Below are positions 7,977 to 18,061 of a DNA stretch of 64,000 nucleotides, piece after piece. The notes under the pieces are model-generated. The model searched no databases. It was not told where the DNA came from and saw only the letters and a list, made by a program, of their open reading frames with translations. Source of the stretch: DATLFA01 sp035525225 (GTDB lineage Bacteria > Actinomycetota > Acidimicrobiia > Acidimicrobiales > WLNW01); contig DATLFA010000055.1 in assembly GCA_035525225.1 (NCBI GenBank), positions 27,288 through 91,287 on the forward strand, written 5' to 3'. Position 1 is the stretch's first letter; each line of letters opens with the position of its first letter. A program made the position numbers and the translations under genes.

Positions 7977-10900
7977 ATGGGGGACGAAGGCTGGTATCCC
8001 GACCCCTATCACCCCACACACTTGCGGTGGTGGAACGGGGAAATCTGGTCGAGCGACGTGCGGATTTCCCCCCGAGCCACCGTCGATCGAACTGTGTCGC
8101 CGTTTTCCGCTTCGTCGATCGATCCGCTCCTGCGGCACGTCATCGCGGCCGGCATCCGCCCGATCCTGCACGAGGCCGCCGAAGAGCAGATCATCGACGA
8201 GCGGCAGCGCGCCTCTCTACAGCGACTGGTGGACCACCGCTGTCCGCCGTCGCGCATCGCTCCCCCCGTCCAAAAAGCCGCGGTCGCGCCGCGGACCGCG
8301 GTTTCGCCGACTCCTGCTGCGACGGTTCTCGCACCAGCAAAACTCGGTGCGCGAACCTTCGACGAGACGCGGCCACCGACGCCGCCCGAGCCTGCTGCGA
8401 TCGCGATCCGCGAAACGCGAGCACCGTCGCGATTCCATCGTGCGCGTTCGGCTGTGTCGTCCGAGTTGGCGGTGCACGGGCTCGCGTACCTCGGCGTGTT
8501 GTTGTTGTTCGCCGGCGTGACCGGTCTCACCGTGTTCTCCACAGGAGATGTCCGGAGGGGGCTGAGACCCGTCGCAGAGTTGGCCGCGCCGACCTCGCTC
8601 TTGTTCGCCGCGTGGTTCCTTCGGCGGCGACGTTCGACTGTCGTCGCAGAAGCACTCGAAGTCCTTGCCGCAGCCGTGTTGCCGATCGCACTCTTGATGA
8701 GCTGGATCGACAGCGCGGACATTCCACCGGATCCCGGTGATGGCTTACGTATCGCGGTCCTCGCCGCCACCTGCGCCGCTCTCACCGTGGCGTATGCGTG
8801 GTACGCCGCACGGCGTCCCTCCGCGCCGTGGCGCTACTTCGTGGCGCCGCTCGGATGGCTCACGGTGGCAACGCTCGCGTTGTACACCGAGCGCGACGTG
8901 CCTTCGGCTGACGCCGTGGCGATACCAGTGCCATGGCAATGGGCTCTCGTGCTCGTCGCGATCGCGGCGACAGCGGCGGTCGTTGCGCGCTTCGCATCAA
9001 GCCCGACTGCAGTCGCTGCGAACGCCGAACTCGTTCCAGGGGCGGCGGTGGCGTCGGTACTCGCGCTGGTCGCGGCGGGCCGCGAAGGCTGGACGGAACA
9101 GCCGCTGACGCTCGCTGGCCTCGCGCTCGTGATCATCTTCGACGTTCAACGGCGCTGGATCCGGCGCGCGATGGCGCCACTTCAGGTGGTCGCATTCGCG
9201 GCAGCGCTGGTGCCACTCGTCTCTTGGCTGGGGTTTGGCCTGGCAGGCATGCTTGGCGTCGCTGGCGCGATCGTGCTCGGCGACCGAATCGGGCGGCGCG
9301 CGTCGCCGGCCGAAGATGTGTCGATTGCGGCTGCGCTCACTCTGCTGGTGTTCGTAGGGGGCGCGGCGCTGGCGGCTTCGGCGACGCGGCCATGGATGAT
9401 GATCCTCGCGTTCACCGCGCTGACTGTGTGGGCTCATCTGCGTCGCCGCTACCCGCCGACGTTCTGGGCGGCACCGGCTCAGACGCTGGTGGTCGCGGCG
9501 CTTGCCCCTGTGGGCATCGGCGTGGGGCTGGCACGGATCCTCGAGCCGGGCGCGGCAACCATCGCAGTCGCGGTGGCGACTGTCGGGGTCGCGGTGATGG
9601 TGAGGTTTCGAACTCGCGCTGATGGCTTCTGGAATGCGTGGGTCGCCTCTGCGGCAGCACTGGTCGTGGCGACGTCGGTGCTGCCTCTCACTACGCAGGA
9701 TCTTCGGGGTCGAGCCGTCGGCGGCATCATTGCGTGTCTCGCCATCGCGCTGGCTTCTATTGCTCGGTCGATTCGGCTGTGGATGATCGCCGCGGGGATC
9801 CAAGTGCCGATCGCGCTCCTCGGTGTCAATGCTGACCTCGAGCCGGCCACGATCGCCGCTGCGGTCGCAGTGTCGGCAGTTCTTCCCGTCTTCGCATCAC
9901 TGAGGCGGACGCACCTCGCGGGACACTTTGGGTTGACGGGCCACACCGTGGCACTCGGCGCGAGCGCCGTCGCGATCGGCGATCCTCGCGCGCTGACCAT
10001 CGCGGTTTGGTCGACGGCGATCGGTGCAGTGATCACTGTTGTCGCCCAACTGACGCGCGGCTCGCAGACTGTCGCGTTGCTCGAGACTGCGCTCAGAGAC
10101 GCCATCGAGCCGTCGCAAGCACGGCTGTTCGCCGAAATTCTTCCCGCCTTCGCCGTCAGTGCGCTGTTCCCGTTGGGACTGGGCCTGCTGTTGGATTGGA
10201 CCCACGCCGTAGCGGCGGAAGACCCATGGCTCGGCGTCGCGATCGCGGGGTCGGCGACGATCATCTCGCTCAGTGCAGTACTCGCTCGTTCGTGTCCCCC
10301 GGTTCGCTGGGTGTTCGACGTGGGATCGCTGATCATCGCGCTCGTCGCCGTGGCCATCTCGACACAGGAGCTGCACAGCGCAACCGTCGCTGTTTCGGTC
10401 GCGCTGGTAGTGACCCTTCTCTCCCGCAGACCACTCGACGTGCATCGCGCATGGCTCGCCTGGTCGCTCTTTGGCGCCGGCACCGTACTGAGCGCGGCGA
10501 GTCTCGACGTCCCAACGGACCGGCTGTATCTGACTGTCGGCGCGTGGGGGACGCTTGTCGCCCTTGGCACGTTGTGGTGGGACGACCGGCGCAGTGGACG
10601 CCGCCCCGCAGGCGTGGTCGTCCGCACAGTTGCCCGCGCCGGGCCATTCACGCTGGGCGCATGCGGGTTCGCAGTGGCACAGATGGCCGCGTTCGGCCGT
10701 CCCCGCGACGAACTCGGATGGGTGAGCCTGATCGGCGCCGCGGTCTCACTCGGTCTCACAGTGATGTTGCGCCAACATTCGCTTTCGATCGCAACCTGGG
10801 CTCTCGCAGTTGTCGCGGGTGCGGCGCTCGCGCCGTGGGACATCACCGCCTTGCCGTGGACGTTGGCGCTCGCCGCGTTTGCACCGCTCACGGTCGCGGC

Positions 10901-12434
10901 TGTCGTCGAGCGACGCACCATACGCGGCGAGTGGTGGCGCCGATGGGACCTGCCCGCCGCGCCCGCGGCTGCCGCCATCTCGATTGTCGCGATCCTCCTC
11001 GCACTCCGCGTCGAACAACAGCCGCTCACCTTTGCGTGTGCCGGTGCGCTCTGCTTGGCGGCAGCAGCTTGGTGGCGGAGAATCGAATTGGCGGGCGTCG
11101 GCGCATTGCTCGTCGTGGTCGGCGCAGTCATCGCGGGCCACGGTTGGGGTGCGTCGGCGCTGTTCGCCTGCGCGGTCGCCACGATCGTCGCCGCGACACG
11201 CCTCGCAACAACGACTCGTTGGATGGCGTTGTTGGCAGCAGTCGCGGCCACTGCCGGGGGGTGGATCGAACTCGCGCTGTTCGCGGAATGGGACCACAAT
11301 CAAACCGTCCAAGCGACCGCGCTGGCCGGTGGTGGGCTGGCCATCATCTTCGGGGCAGCCGCCCGTGTCAGCCGAATCACGATGGATTGGGTGGCCGCGT
11401 CGGCGGGAGCAGGAATCTTGGCGGTAGGAATCGCCACCGCGCTGCAAGCCGACAAGGCGACGACGACCGACGCGCGCGCTCAGTACGCGATCGCAACGGG
11501 TATCGCACTCGTTGCCGCGGGCCTCGCCCTGCTCGCGAATCGGGCACCGCGTCTTCAACTGCGAGAGCTCTGCGCAGTCACTGCGCTCGGCGCGTCAGCG
11601 GAACTCGGTTTGGCCGCCGACGCGACCAGCGCCGAGGTCGCAACGGTCGGATCGGTTGCCGGCTTCATCGCCGCCGCCGGTTTGCTGGTCCTGTTCAATT
11701 TCCGTCCGAGTTCTGGATGGCTGCGACCACTGGGCATCTGGGGTTCGGGCTGCGCCCTCGCAGCGGTGGTCGCCGGAGTCGACGAACTGCCTCGCCGTAA
11801 CCCGCTTTCGATCTCGCTGTTGATCGCCGCGAGCGAACTTGCCGCCGCCGGGATCGCGACACGACGAGTGCAACTTCTGCAACTCGCGGTTGCGGTCACG
11901 ACTGCCGCGTGGATCGTGTTCGCATCCGACGAGCTCACCGGAGCGGTCGACTGGTTCAGTGTGCCGATCGGCGTCGCGTTGCTGTGCATCGTGGCGCTCG
12001 GTCGCGCCGACGCGCGCCGACGTGAGCAGTCGACAAATCGCGCAGGGCTCGTCATGGTCGAGTTCGTCGCCATGGGACTTATCGTCGGGCCGGCTATCGC
12101 CGAGACCGTCGTCCGTGCGCCCACGTTCGCCGCCATCGCAATCAGCGGCGGCGCCACCCTCGCGACATGGGGCGCATCGACACGAGTGCGGCGACGGCTG
12201 TTCTTCGGCTGCAGCAGCGTCATCTTGGCCGTGGTGACCCTCATTGGCATTCCCGTCACTCGCTTGGTGACTGCACCACGTACCGACTCCGACGCCGGAC
12301 CCATCGGCCTATGGCTCGGGCTCGCCGCGGCAGGCATCGTCGCGCTGGCCGCCGCCGCGATTATCGAAGAAGGCCGTCGTCGCGTCCGACGCGCAGTCGT
12401 GCGCATCGGCCAACTCACCGACGGCTGGGAATGA
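7977..12434 (+). CDS. giant polytopic membrane protein with N-terminal DUF2510 domain
   Basis: 1485 residues. The N-terminus carries a DUF2510 signature (GWYPDPYHPTHLRWWNGEIW, about residues 5-25), a short domain often fused to actinobacterial membrane or secreted proteins. A soluble linker follows, with a helical stretch (LRHVIAAGIRPILHEAAEEQ). From about residue 160 to the C-terminus are dozens of Ala/Val/Leu-rich membrane helices separated by short Arg-containing loops. It resembles the very large SCO7613-type membrane proteins of Actinobacteria, whose function is unknown; that comparison is from memory of the architecture. ATG 7977 has GAAAGG upstream. It is preceded by motif copy 3 and a 7-base inverted repeat. 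Confidence 0.85.
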   Translation: MGDEGWYPDPYHPTHLRWWNGEIWSSDVRISPRATVDRTVSPFSASSIDPLLRHVIAAGIRPILHEAAEEQIIDERQRASLQRLVDHRCPPSRIAPPVQKAAVAPRTAVSPTPAATVLAPAKLGARTFDETRPPTPPEPAAIAIRETRAPSRFHRARSAVSSELAVHGLAYLGVLLLFAGVTGLTVFSTGDVRRGLRPVAELAAPTSLLFAAWFLRRRRSTVVAEALEVLAAAVLPIALLMSWIDSADIPPDPGDGLRIAVLAATCAALTVAYAWYAARRPSAPWRYFVAPLGWLTVATLALYTERDVPSADAVAIPVPWQWALVLVAIAATAAVVARFASSPTAVAANAELVPGAAVASVLALVAAGREGWTEQPLTLAGLALVIIFDVQRRWIRRAMAPLQVVAFAAALVPLVSWLGFGLAGMLGVAGAIVLGDRIGRRASPAEDVSIAAALTLLVFVGGAALAASATRPWMMILAFTALTVWAHLRRRYPPTFWAAPAQTLVVAALAPVGIGVGLARILEPGAATIAVAVATVGVAVMVRFRTRADGFWNAWVASAAALVVATSVLPLTTQDLRGRAVGGIIACLAIALASIARSIRLWMIAAGIQVPIALLGVNADLEPATIAAAVAVSAVLPVFASLRRTHLAGHFGLTGHTVALGASAVAIGDPRALTIAVWSTAIGAVITVVAQLTRGSQTVALLETALRDAIEPSQARLFAEILPAFAVSALFPLGLGLLLDWTHAVAAEDPWLGVAIAGSATIISLSAVLARSCPPVRWVFDVGSLIIALVAVAISTQELHSATVAVSVALVVTLLSRRPLDVHRAWLAWSLFGAGTVLSAASLDVPTDRLYLTVGAWGTLVALGTLWWDDRRSGRRPAGVVVRTVARAGPFTLGACGFAVAQMAAFGRPRDELGWVSLIGAAVSLGLTVMLRQHSLSIATWALAVVAGAALAPWDITALPWTLALAAFAPLTVAAVVERRTIRGEWWRRWDLPAAPAAAAISIVAILLALRVEQQPLTFACAGALCLAAAAWWRRIELAGVGALLVVVGAVIAGHGWGASALFACAVATIVAATRLATTTRWMALLAAVAATAGGWIELALFAEWDHNQTVQATALAGGGLAIIFGAAARVSRITMDWVAASAGAGILAVGIATALQADKATTTDARAQYAIATGIALVAAGLALLANRAPRLQLRELCAVTALGASAELGLAADATSAEVATVGSVAGFIAAAGLLVLFNFRPSSGWLRPLGIWGSGCALAAVVAGVDELPRRNPLSISLLIAASELAAAGIATRRVQLLQLAVAVTTAAWIVFASDELTGAVDWFSVPIGVALLCIVALGRADARRREQSTNRAGLVMVEFVAMGLIVGPAIAETVVRAPTFAAIAISGGATLATWGASTRVRRRLFFGCSSVILAVVTLIGIPVTRLVTAPRTDSDAGPIGLWLGLAAAGIVALAAAAIIEEGRRRVRRAVVRIGQLTDGWE

Positions 12435-12516
12435 CCGTGGACACGGAGCCCGCGTTGGCGAGCAGTCGACTTCGACCTTCTGGGTTCATGTGGTGTCGAC
12501 GCGCTGGCCTCCCGAC

Positions 12517-12536
12517 TGGTACAATTTCTCGTACCA
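12517..12536 (+). promoter_or_regulatory. YefM-type operator overlapping the toxin-antitoxin promoter
   Basis: TGGTAC (12517-12522), eight bases, GTACCA (12531-12536): a perfect inverted repeat. A -10-like TACAAT (12520-12525) lies inside it. It is followed by AAAGGAGG (12538-12545) and the antitoxin ATG at 12552. Phd/YefM antitoxins repress their own operon through such palindromes. Confidence 0.7.
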
Positions 12537-12551
12537 TAAAGGAGGACAGCG

Positions 12552-12797
12552 ATGTCCATCACCGCGAGCGAAGCCCGCAAGAACCTCTTCCCGCTCATCG
12601 AAAAGGTCAACCAAGACCGCACACCCATAGAGATCACTTCTAAACGCGGCGACGCCGTCCTTATCGGCATCGCCGACTACAGGGCACTCGAGGAAACCGC
12701 CTACCTGCTTCGGTCGCCGGCCAACGTCCGTCGTCTGCTCGAGAGCCTCGATCAGGCGCGTGGCGGCAAGACCGAGGAGCACGAACTCGACCAATGA
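12552..12797 (+). CDS. yefM: antitoxin, Phd/YefM family
   Basis: 81 residues. The N-terminal Phd/YefM fold starts MSITASEARKNLFPLIEKVN and continues through the typical ITSKRGDAVLIGIADYRALEET core, which forms the DNA-binding dimer; the C-terminal tail (SPANVRRLLESLDQ) is the usual toxin-wrapping helix. It neutralises the adjacent YoeB-like mRNA endonuclease and, with it, represses the operon at the palindrome 12517-12536. The stop codon overlaps the toxin start (ATGA). Strong ribosome-binding site AAAGGAGG. Confidence 0.92.
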   Translation: MSITASEARKNLFPLIEKVNQDRTPIEITSKRGDAVLIGIADYRALEETAYLLRSPANVRRLLESLDQARGGKTEEHELDQ

Positions 12798-13051
12798 GGC
12801 TCGTGTTCACACCAAATGGATGGCAGGACTACACCTTTTGGCAGTCGTCGGATCGCTCGACGCTCAAACGAATCAACCGGCTGCTTGACGACATCGTGCG
12901 CGACCCCTTCGAGGGGATTGGCAAGCCAGAGCAACTGCGCCACGCCCTCGCGGGCGCGTGGTCGCGTCGCATCGACGAAGAACACCGTCTCGTCTATCTC
13001 GTCGAAGGCGATGACATCGTCATTGTGCAAGCTCGTTACCACTACCGCTGA
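12794..13051 (+). CDS. yoeB: toxin, Txe/YoeB family ribosome-dependent endoribonuclease
   Basis: 85 residues, the normal YoeB length. Conserved features are the start RLVFTPNGWQDYTFWQ, DRSTLKRINRLLDDI, DPFEGIGKPEQL, the catalytic-region SRRIDEEHRLVY and the C-terminal ARYHY. YoeB binds the ribosomal A site and cuts mRNA when released from YefM. The ATGA overlap with the antitoxin gene couples their translation. All motifs expected of an active toxin are visible. The pair sits between two long regulatory or membrane genes, with no sign of an associated mobile element. Confidence 0.93.
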   Translation: MRLVFTPNGWQDYTFWQSSDRSTLKRINRLLDDIVRDPFEGIGKPEQLRHALAGAWSRRIDEEHRLVYLVEGDDIVIVQARYHYR

Positions 13052-13122
13052 CGCGCACGGGTACAGAGCGCCGAGGCGAACCCGGCCTGTGGAGACGGGT
13101 GGTTTCACGGGGTCCAGGGGGA

Positions 13123-13146
13123 GGTCGTCCCCCGACCGGGTGATGT
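13123..13146 (-). promoter_or_regulatory. TCACC-N5-GGGGGA motif, copy 4 (inverted)
   Basis: Read on the minus strand from 13146: ACATCACC, five bases, GGGGGA, then CGACC. It lies about 60 bases before ATG/GTG 13195. A -10-like TATAAC (13167-13172), in a short GGGTT/AACCC palindrome, follows it, so the motif would cover the -35 region of the 13195 gene. Confidence 0.55.
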
Positions 13147-13194
13147 TCTGTTGGGCAGTGAGGGTTTATAACCCCAGCAGCGAGGGGGTTCGGA

Positions 13195-16100
13195 GTGTCG
13201 GTCTTGCCTGGGGGAACGGTCACGTTCTTGTTGACCGATGTAGAGGCGTCGACTCGGTTGTGGGAGACCGCGCCTTCGGTGGCGGGGCCGATGGTTGCCC
13301 GACATTACGAGCTGCTGGACGAGGCAATTTCGGCCTGGGGTGGTGTGCGCCCTCAGGAGCAGGGGCGACAGTGTGGTCGCGGCGTTCGACGATCCGGTGG
13401 CCGCGGTGCAAGCAGCGATCCAGGCGCAGCGAGCGATCGAGGCGGAGCGTTGGCCGGCACCCCATCGGCTGCGGGTGCGGATGGCGTTGCACTCGGGTCA
13501 GGCCACCAAACGCGGAGCCGCGAACTATGTGGGGCCGACGATCATCCGTTGTGCGCGACTGCGCGCCTGTGGGCACGGCGGTCAAGTTTTGCTGTCCGAG
13601 GCAATCGCCGCCTTGGTGCGCGGCCAGCTCGGTGGAGGCCGTTCGGTCACCTCGCTCGGCGTGCATCGTCTGAAGGATCTGGACGCCGCCGAACATGTGC
13701 ATCAGGTCACTGCCAGCGGGCTGCAGCCTGACTTTGCGCCGTTGCGGTCCCTGCAGCCCGATCGGCATAACTTGCCACTGCAACCCACCCCGTTGATCGG
13801 CCGCGCTGACGAGATCTCACAGATCAGCGAGTTGATGCGCGAATCGAGGATGCTGACGCTCACAGGAGCTGGAGGCGTCGGCAAGACCCGGCTGGCGCTG
13901 CAAGTCGCGGCGGAGACCATCGACCGCTTCGACGGCGGCGTTTGGTGGGTCGACCTCGCCACCATCAGCGATCCCGACGCGGTGGCCGTTGCGGTGCTGC
14001 ACGCCGTGGGCGGCGCCGAGCAACCTCACACCGCAGTGCTGGACCAACTCGTTGTAGTACTCAAACCGGAGACCTCGATCCTGGTCGTGTTGGACAACTG
14101 CGAACATGTCGTGGCCGGCTGTGCCGGGGTGGTCGAGCGGGTTCTCGGCGCTTGTCCGGGTGCCACCTTTGTGGCGACCAGCCGCGAACCGCTCGCGGTT
14201 GCCGGCGAAACGACCTGGCGGGTCGCGTCGCTTGCGGTCCCGGATAACGACCAGATCGCCGACCTCGACCGCTTCAGCGCGCTCTTCTTGTTCTGGGACC
14301 GCGCTCGCCGCGCCCGACCTCAACTCGAAACAACGCCTGAATTCATCTCGGCGAGCGTCCGCATCTGCCGCCGCGTCGATGGCATTCCACTTGCCATCGA
14401 GCTCGCCGCCGCGCGATGTCGGCAACTGTCGCCTGAACGTATCGCCAACGAACTCGAGGGTCGCTACCGCCTCCTCGCCGGCGGTGGGCGCACCCAACTC
14501 GCACGGCAACGCACTCTTGAAGCGTCCGTCGACTGGAGCCACGCTCTGCTCGCCGATGACGAGCGCATCGCGTTCAGACGACTCTCCGTGTTCATCGGCT
14601 GGTTCCCCCTCGCCGCCGCCGAAAGCGTCCTCGCCGCACCCGGCGACGTCGACCCGTGGTCGGTCATGGATGTCATCGCGAGCCTGGTCGACAAGAGCCT
14701 GTTAGCGGTCGACGAAGGAACCGAGCCCGCCTATCGGATGCTCGAAACCGTGCGCTTCTACGCGCTCGAACGCGCACGAGAAGCACACGAACTCGAACCG
14801 CTCCGTGACGCGCACGCCCACTGGTGGGGCAACTGGGTCGACGACACCAACGCGGCCCCCGCACTCGACTCGAGTGTCATCGCGGCGCTTGACCGCTGGT
14901 ACCCAAACCTGTGGGCCGGCTTCCTGTGGGTCGCTTCTGACTTTGATCGGGCGATTCCCTTCGTATTGGCTCTGTCGACGTTCGCGTCCCAACGCGACCG
15001 GCTCGACGACTACAAGGTGCTTCAAGGCGTGGCCGCGGACCTTCATCGAGACGGCCATCCGTGCTGGCCTCGGGTCGCAAGCAGGCTGGCAATTGCTGCT
15101 GTCTCGGCGGGCGAACTCGAATTCCTCCTCGGTCCCGTCACTGCCGCATACGAGGTCGCAGTGAGCCACGACGACGACCAGAGCGCCGCCGAATGTCTGG
15201 AAGGCCTCGCCTTTCTCGACGCGTCGGCAAGGCAGTGGCTCGAGATGGCCAGATACGGTGACCGAGCTGGCCGTCCAGATCTTGCCGCCACTGGTTCTGC
15301 GGCGTTCTACTGCCTCGACGCCGCTCCCTTACCAAGGGTCGCAAGGGAGCTCGCGGCGATTGAACACTGCACGTCGTCGATGGACCACTCCGTTCACATC
15401 GTTCCGGCATTCGGATGCGTCGAGGCTGCGATTTCGCAGGGCAACCTCGACGCCGCTTGGCGCTTGTCCAACAAGGTCCTGCAATCGATCGATGCGGACG
15501 TTTTCACTCACAACGCCATGCACCTCATGACGATCGCGCAGGCGTCGCTCAGCGATCTACTACGTGGCGACGCCACGAGGCTGCCCGATCTGTTGCGCGG
15601 TCGTGACGCGCGGCAGTTCCGCGGGGTTCCGTTCTACTGGGCGGGCATCTGGCTCGTCAGCGTCGACATCGCGGCGCACCACCTTTCAGGCTCAAACCTC
15701 GACGTCACTCGAATCGCGGCGGGGCTGAGCTCTGCAGTGACCGACACCGGCACGATTATCGTTCGAACACTCGTCGCCGAGCTACTCGACCGCGGAATGG
15801 TCGAACCCGTGCGCGCTGCGGTCGAACGGTTTCGCGCGATCCCATTCGCGGACGACTCCTTCCGTCGGCTTGTGCATGACTGGTTCGCTGCGCAGCTCGC
15901 CGCCGCCGACGGCGACGGCGACTTCGACACCGCGGAGGCATCGCTGCGCGAGGTCCTGCCGCGTGCCCAGCAGCAGGGTGCCGTGCCGCTCGTGATCGAC
16001 ACCCTCGAACTCCTTGCTCGGCTCTCCGGACCTGCGGCATCGCAACGCGCCGGCCGTCTGGTCCACGCGGCAGACGCCGCACGGGCGGAGATCGGGTATC

Positions 16101-16435
16101 GGTTCCGGTTCCCCAACCACGCCAACCGCACTCGAACAAATCCCGCGCCCGACCGACGAAGCACCCATGAGCCTCGACCACGCAGTCGCCTCCGCACTGC
16201 GCACGCATGGGCGGCGCGGCCGGCCAACTGTCGGCTGGGCCAGCCTCACACCGACCGAGCTCGACGTCGCCCGGCTCGTCGCCGAAGGCGCCACCAACCC
16301 CGCCATCGCCCAGAAACTCACGATGACCGTGAACACCGTCAAGACCCACCTCGCGCACATCTTTACCAAGCTCGACATTACATCCAGGGCCCAACTGGCG
16401 GGCCTCGTCACACAACAAAGGAGCAAACATGCTGA
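13195..16435 (+). pseudogene. pseudo-cyclase / STAND / LuxR regulator broken by two frame changes
   Basis: A paralogue of the gene at 3651 with the same domain order, but in three frames. The start MSVLPGGTVTFLLTDVEAST runs to GGVRPQEQG. Near 13370 the frame changes to GDSVVAAFDDP; compared with EQGDGESAVAAF of the paralogue, about 5 bases are missing. The middle frame carries the rest of the cyclase (again Ile for Asn in TIIRCARL), Walker A GAGGVGKT and the TPR-like region. Near 16110 the reading moves again, and the LuxR helix-turn-helix (WASLTPTELDVARLVAEG) is in the third frame. That frame has no stop before 16757. Both changes are +1. Two lesions in one gene make a pseudogene or sequencing errors more likely than programmed shifts. 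Confidence 0.75.
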
Positions 16436-16743
16436 TTGGTACGACATGGAAGGCGCGACCGCTGAGCCGCGAGCAGACGAGTCGCATGATGACCGTTTGG
16501 GGCAAGATCGAAGCCGACATGGCTGCGAACCCTGGCATCGAGCGGTTGTGCTGGTACATCACGGCAGATGCTTCGGCGGGTGTCACGGTTGTCCGTGCCG
16601 TCGACGCCGATGCTGCTACTGCCTACGGCTTGGAGATCGCGATCGCGTTGGGCGAGTTCCTCGAGATCGATTCACGTCCCGTACTCGATCTCGAATCGGC
16701 GATGCCCGCCATCCTCGCGGGAATCGAGCGAACCACTGCCTGA
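16429..16743 (+). CDS. small conserved-looking protein of unknown function
   Basis: 104 residues, ATG 16429 with AAAGGAG at the proper distance, overlapping the end of the preceding regulator locus. The sequence (LIGTTWKARPLS..., CWYITADASAGVTVVRAVDADAA, FLEIDSRPVLDLESAMPAIL) resembles short ferredoxin-like alpha/beta-barrel proteins such as DUF3303; this is a weak impression. Probably co-transcribed with the 13195 locus. Ends 30 bases before the convergent LuxR locus. Confidence 0.65.
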   Translation: MLIGTTWKARPLSREQTSRMMTVWGKIEADMAANPGIERLCWYITADASAGVTVVRAVDADAATAYGLEIAIALGEFLEIDSRPVLDLESAMPAILAGIERTTA

Positions 16744-16773
16744 CCGTTCAGGGATAGCTCGTCTGCTTGACGG

Positions 16774-17914
16774 TCAGTCGATGTGGACGAGTGTTTCGTG
16801 GAAGGGGTCGGCGTAATGCTCCGCGAAGAGCCTGGCGACGAGCTCGGCCCGACTGTTGACGCCGATCTTCTCGAACACGGACTTGATGTAGTCACGCACC
16901 GTGTGCTGTGACAGGAAGAGTTCGGTTGCGATTTGGGGTGTGGATGATCCCCGTGCGATCGCACGGACGACGTCACGCTCTCGTGCGGTCAAGCCGTAGG
17001 CCTCGATGACGATCGGTGCGATGTCTGCGCTCTTGGCCGGCTCGACGACCACGGCGACGGTGCCCTCGCCGGTATCGCCGGCCAGCGCGGATGCGTGGAG
17101 CATGACCCAACTGCCGGATGCGTCGCGCAACCGGAGCCGTGCTTGACCGTCGATTCGCCCTGCGGCCACCGCGCGGGCCTTTGCGAGCAGCGGGATGACG
17201 GGGATGGCTGCTTCGAGATCGGGCGCGGCAGGATTCGCGAACACGTCGGCGAAGCGTGCGTCGTCGCGCAGTCCGTAGATCCGGCTCAGCCAGCTCTCCG
17301 CTGCCGCATTGGCCGACACGATCACACCTCGGGCGTCGAAGAGCAGCAACCCCGGCTCGTGCGAGATATCCGAAGGTCGCACAGCAGTCGTGATCGCATG
17401 CCGGCGGATCGCACCTGCGACGATGCCGGAAATCGCCGTGAAGAACGCGACGTCGCGTTGGTCGAACGGTGCCCGCCCGCGCTCGCGGAACAACGCGGCA
17501 ACCGCCCACGTGGTGTCACCGATGCGGAAGACCGTGCGCAGCTCGTCGTCGTAGCCCTGCGGCTGGATGAAGTCTCGGTAGCGCGCACTGCGGTAGCGGA
17601 CGATCGTGCATCGTCGCTCGTAAGGTCGCCGAGGGAACGGACTGGCGTGCAAGATCCCCGAACAGGTTGACATCGTGCTCGTGAAACTCGCCGTGCCAGA
17701 ACGGCTGGCAGTACCCATCGTCGAGATGCTCCATGCGTGACGGCGCCACCGCCAGCAGCGTCGTGGGATCGACGCCGAACCACATTGATCCGTCGTAGCG
17801 AACGGCCTTGGCCACCTCGTGGGCGAGGCCAGCCAGAACCTCGTCCGCAGTGGTCGCACGGATCACCGCTCGCTCGACGGCTTCCACCGTTCGCGCCAGA
17901 TCGATCGTCCCCAT
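16774..17914 (-). pseudogene. LuxR-family regulator with internal frameshift
   Basis: The start frame (ATG 17914, MGTIDLARTVEAVERAVIRA) gives an N-terminal sensor region through WFGVDPTTLLAVAP and ARQSVPSATLRATMHD. Beyond about 17600-17615 the matching continuation (RYRSARYRDFIQPQG...) is in another frame and reads on through a GAF-like part, a PAS-like segment (GLLLFDARGVIVSANAAAES) and a C-terminal LuxR helix-turn-helix (YGLTARERDVVRAIARGSST). The known actinobacterial family has the ATLRA segment directly before RYR, so a small +1 frameshift is the simplest explanation. It is divergent from the MBL-fold gene at 18062 and may regulate it. Confidence 0.75.
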
Positions 17915-17927
17915 GACCCAATAATAA

Positions 17928-17979
17928 ATCACCGAGGTGATGGATGGCACCCCCCGCCTGAGGGGTCGCGACCTCGGTG
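17928..17979. promoter_or_regulatory. nested inverted repeats between the LuxR and MBL-fold genes
   Basis: ATCACC-GA-GGTGAT (17928-17941) is a perfect short palindrome. CACCGAGGT (17930-17938) and ACCTCGGTG (17971-17979) form a 9-base inverted repeat around a central CCCC/GGGG repeat. The block occupies the divergent intergenic region and is a good candidate operator for the LuxR protein. Confidence 0.5.
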
Positions 17980-18061
17980 CGTCCACGATCACGGGGGATT
18001 TCCGCAGTCTCCGAAAGAGCGCATCGTGACGGCCGAAGCAACCCATCCCAAAGGAGCAACC

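Noticed and set aside
9479..11299. Open frame of about 600 codons antisense to the giant membrane protein
   Set aside because: Low-complexity Ala/Thr/Ser composition, mirror of the real gene; typical in high-GC DNA.
13195..16435. Programmed +1 frameshifting
   Set aside because: No slippery site or stimulator recognised, and two separate shifts would be needed.
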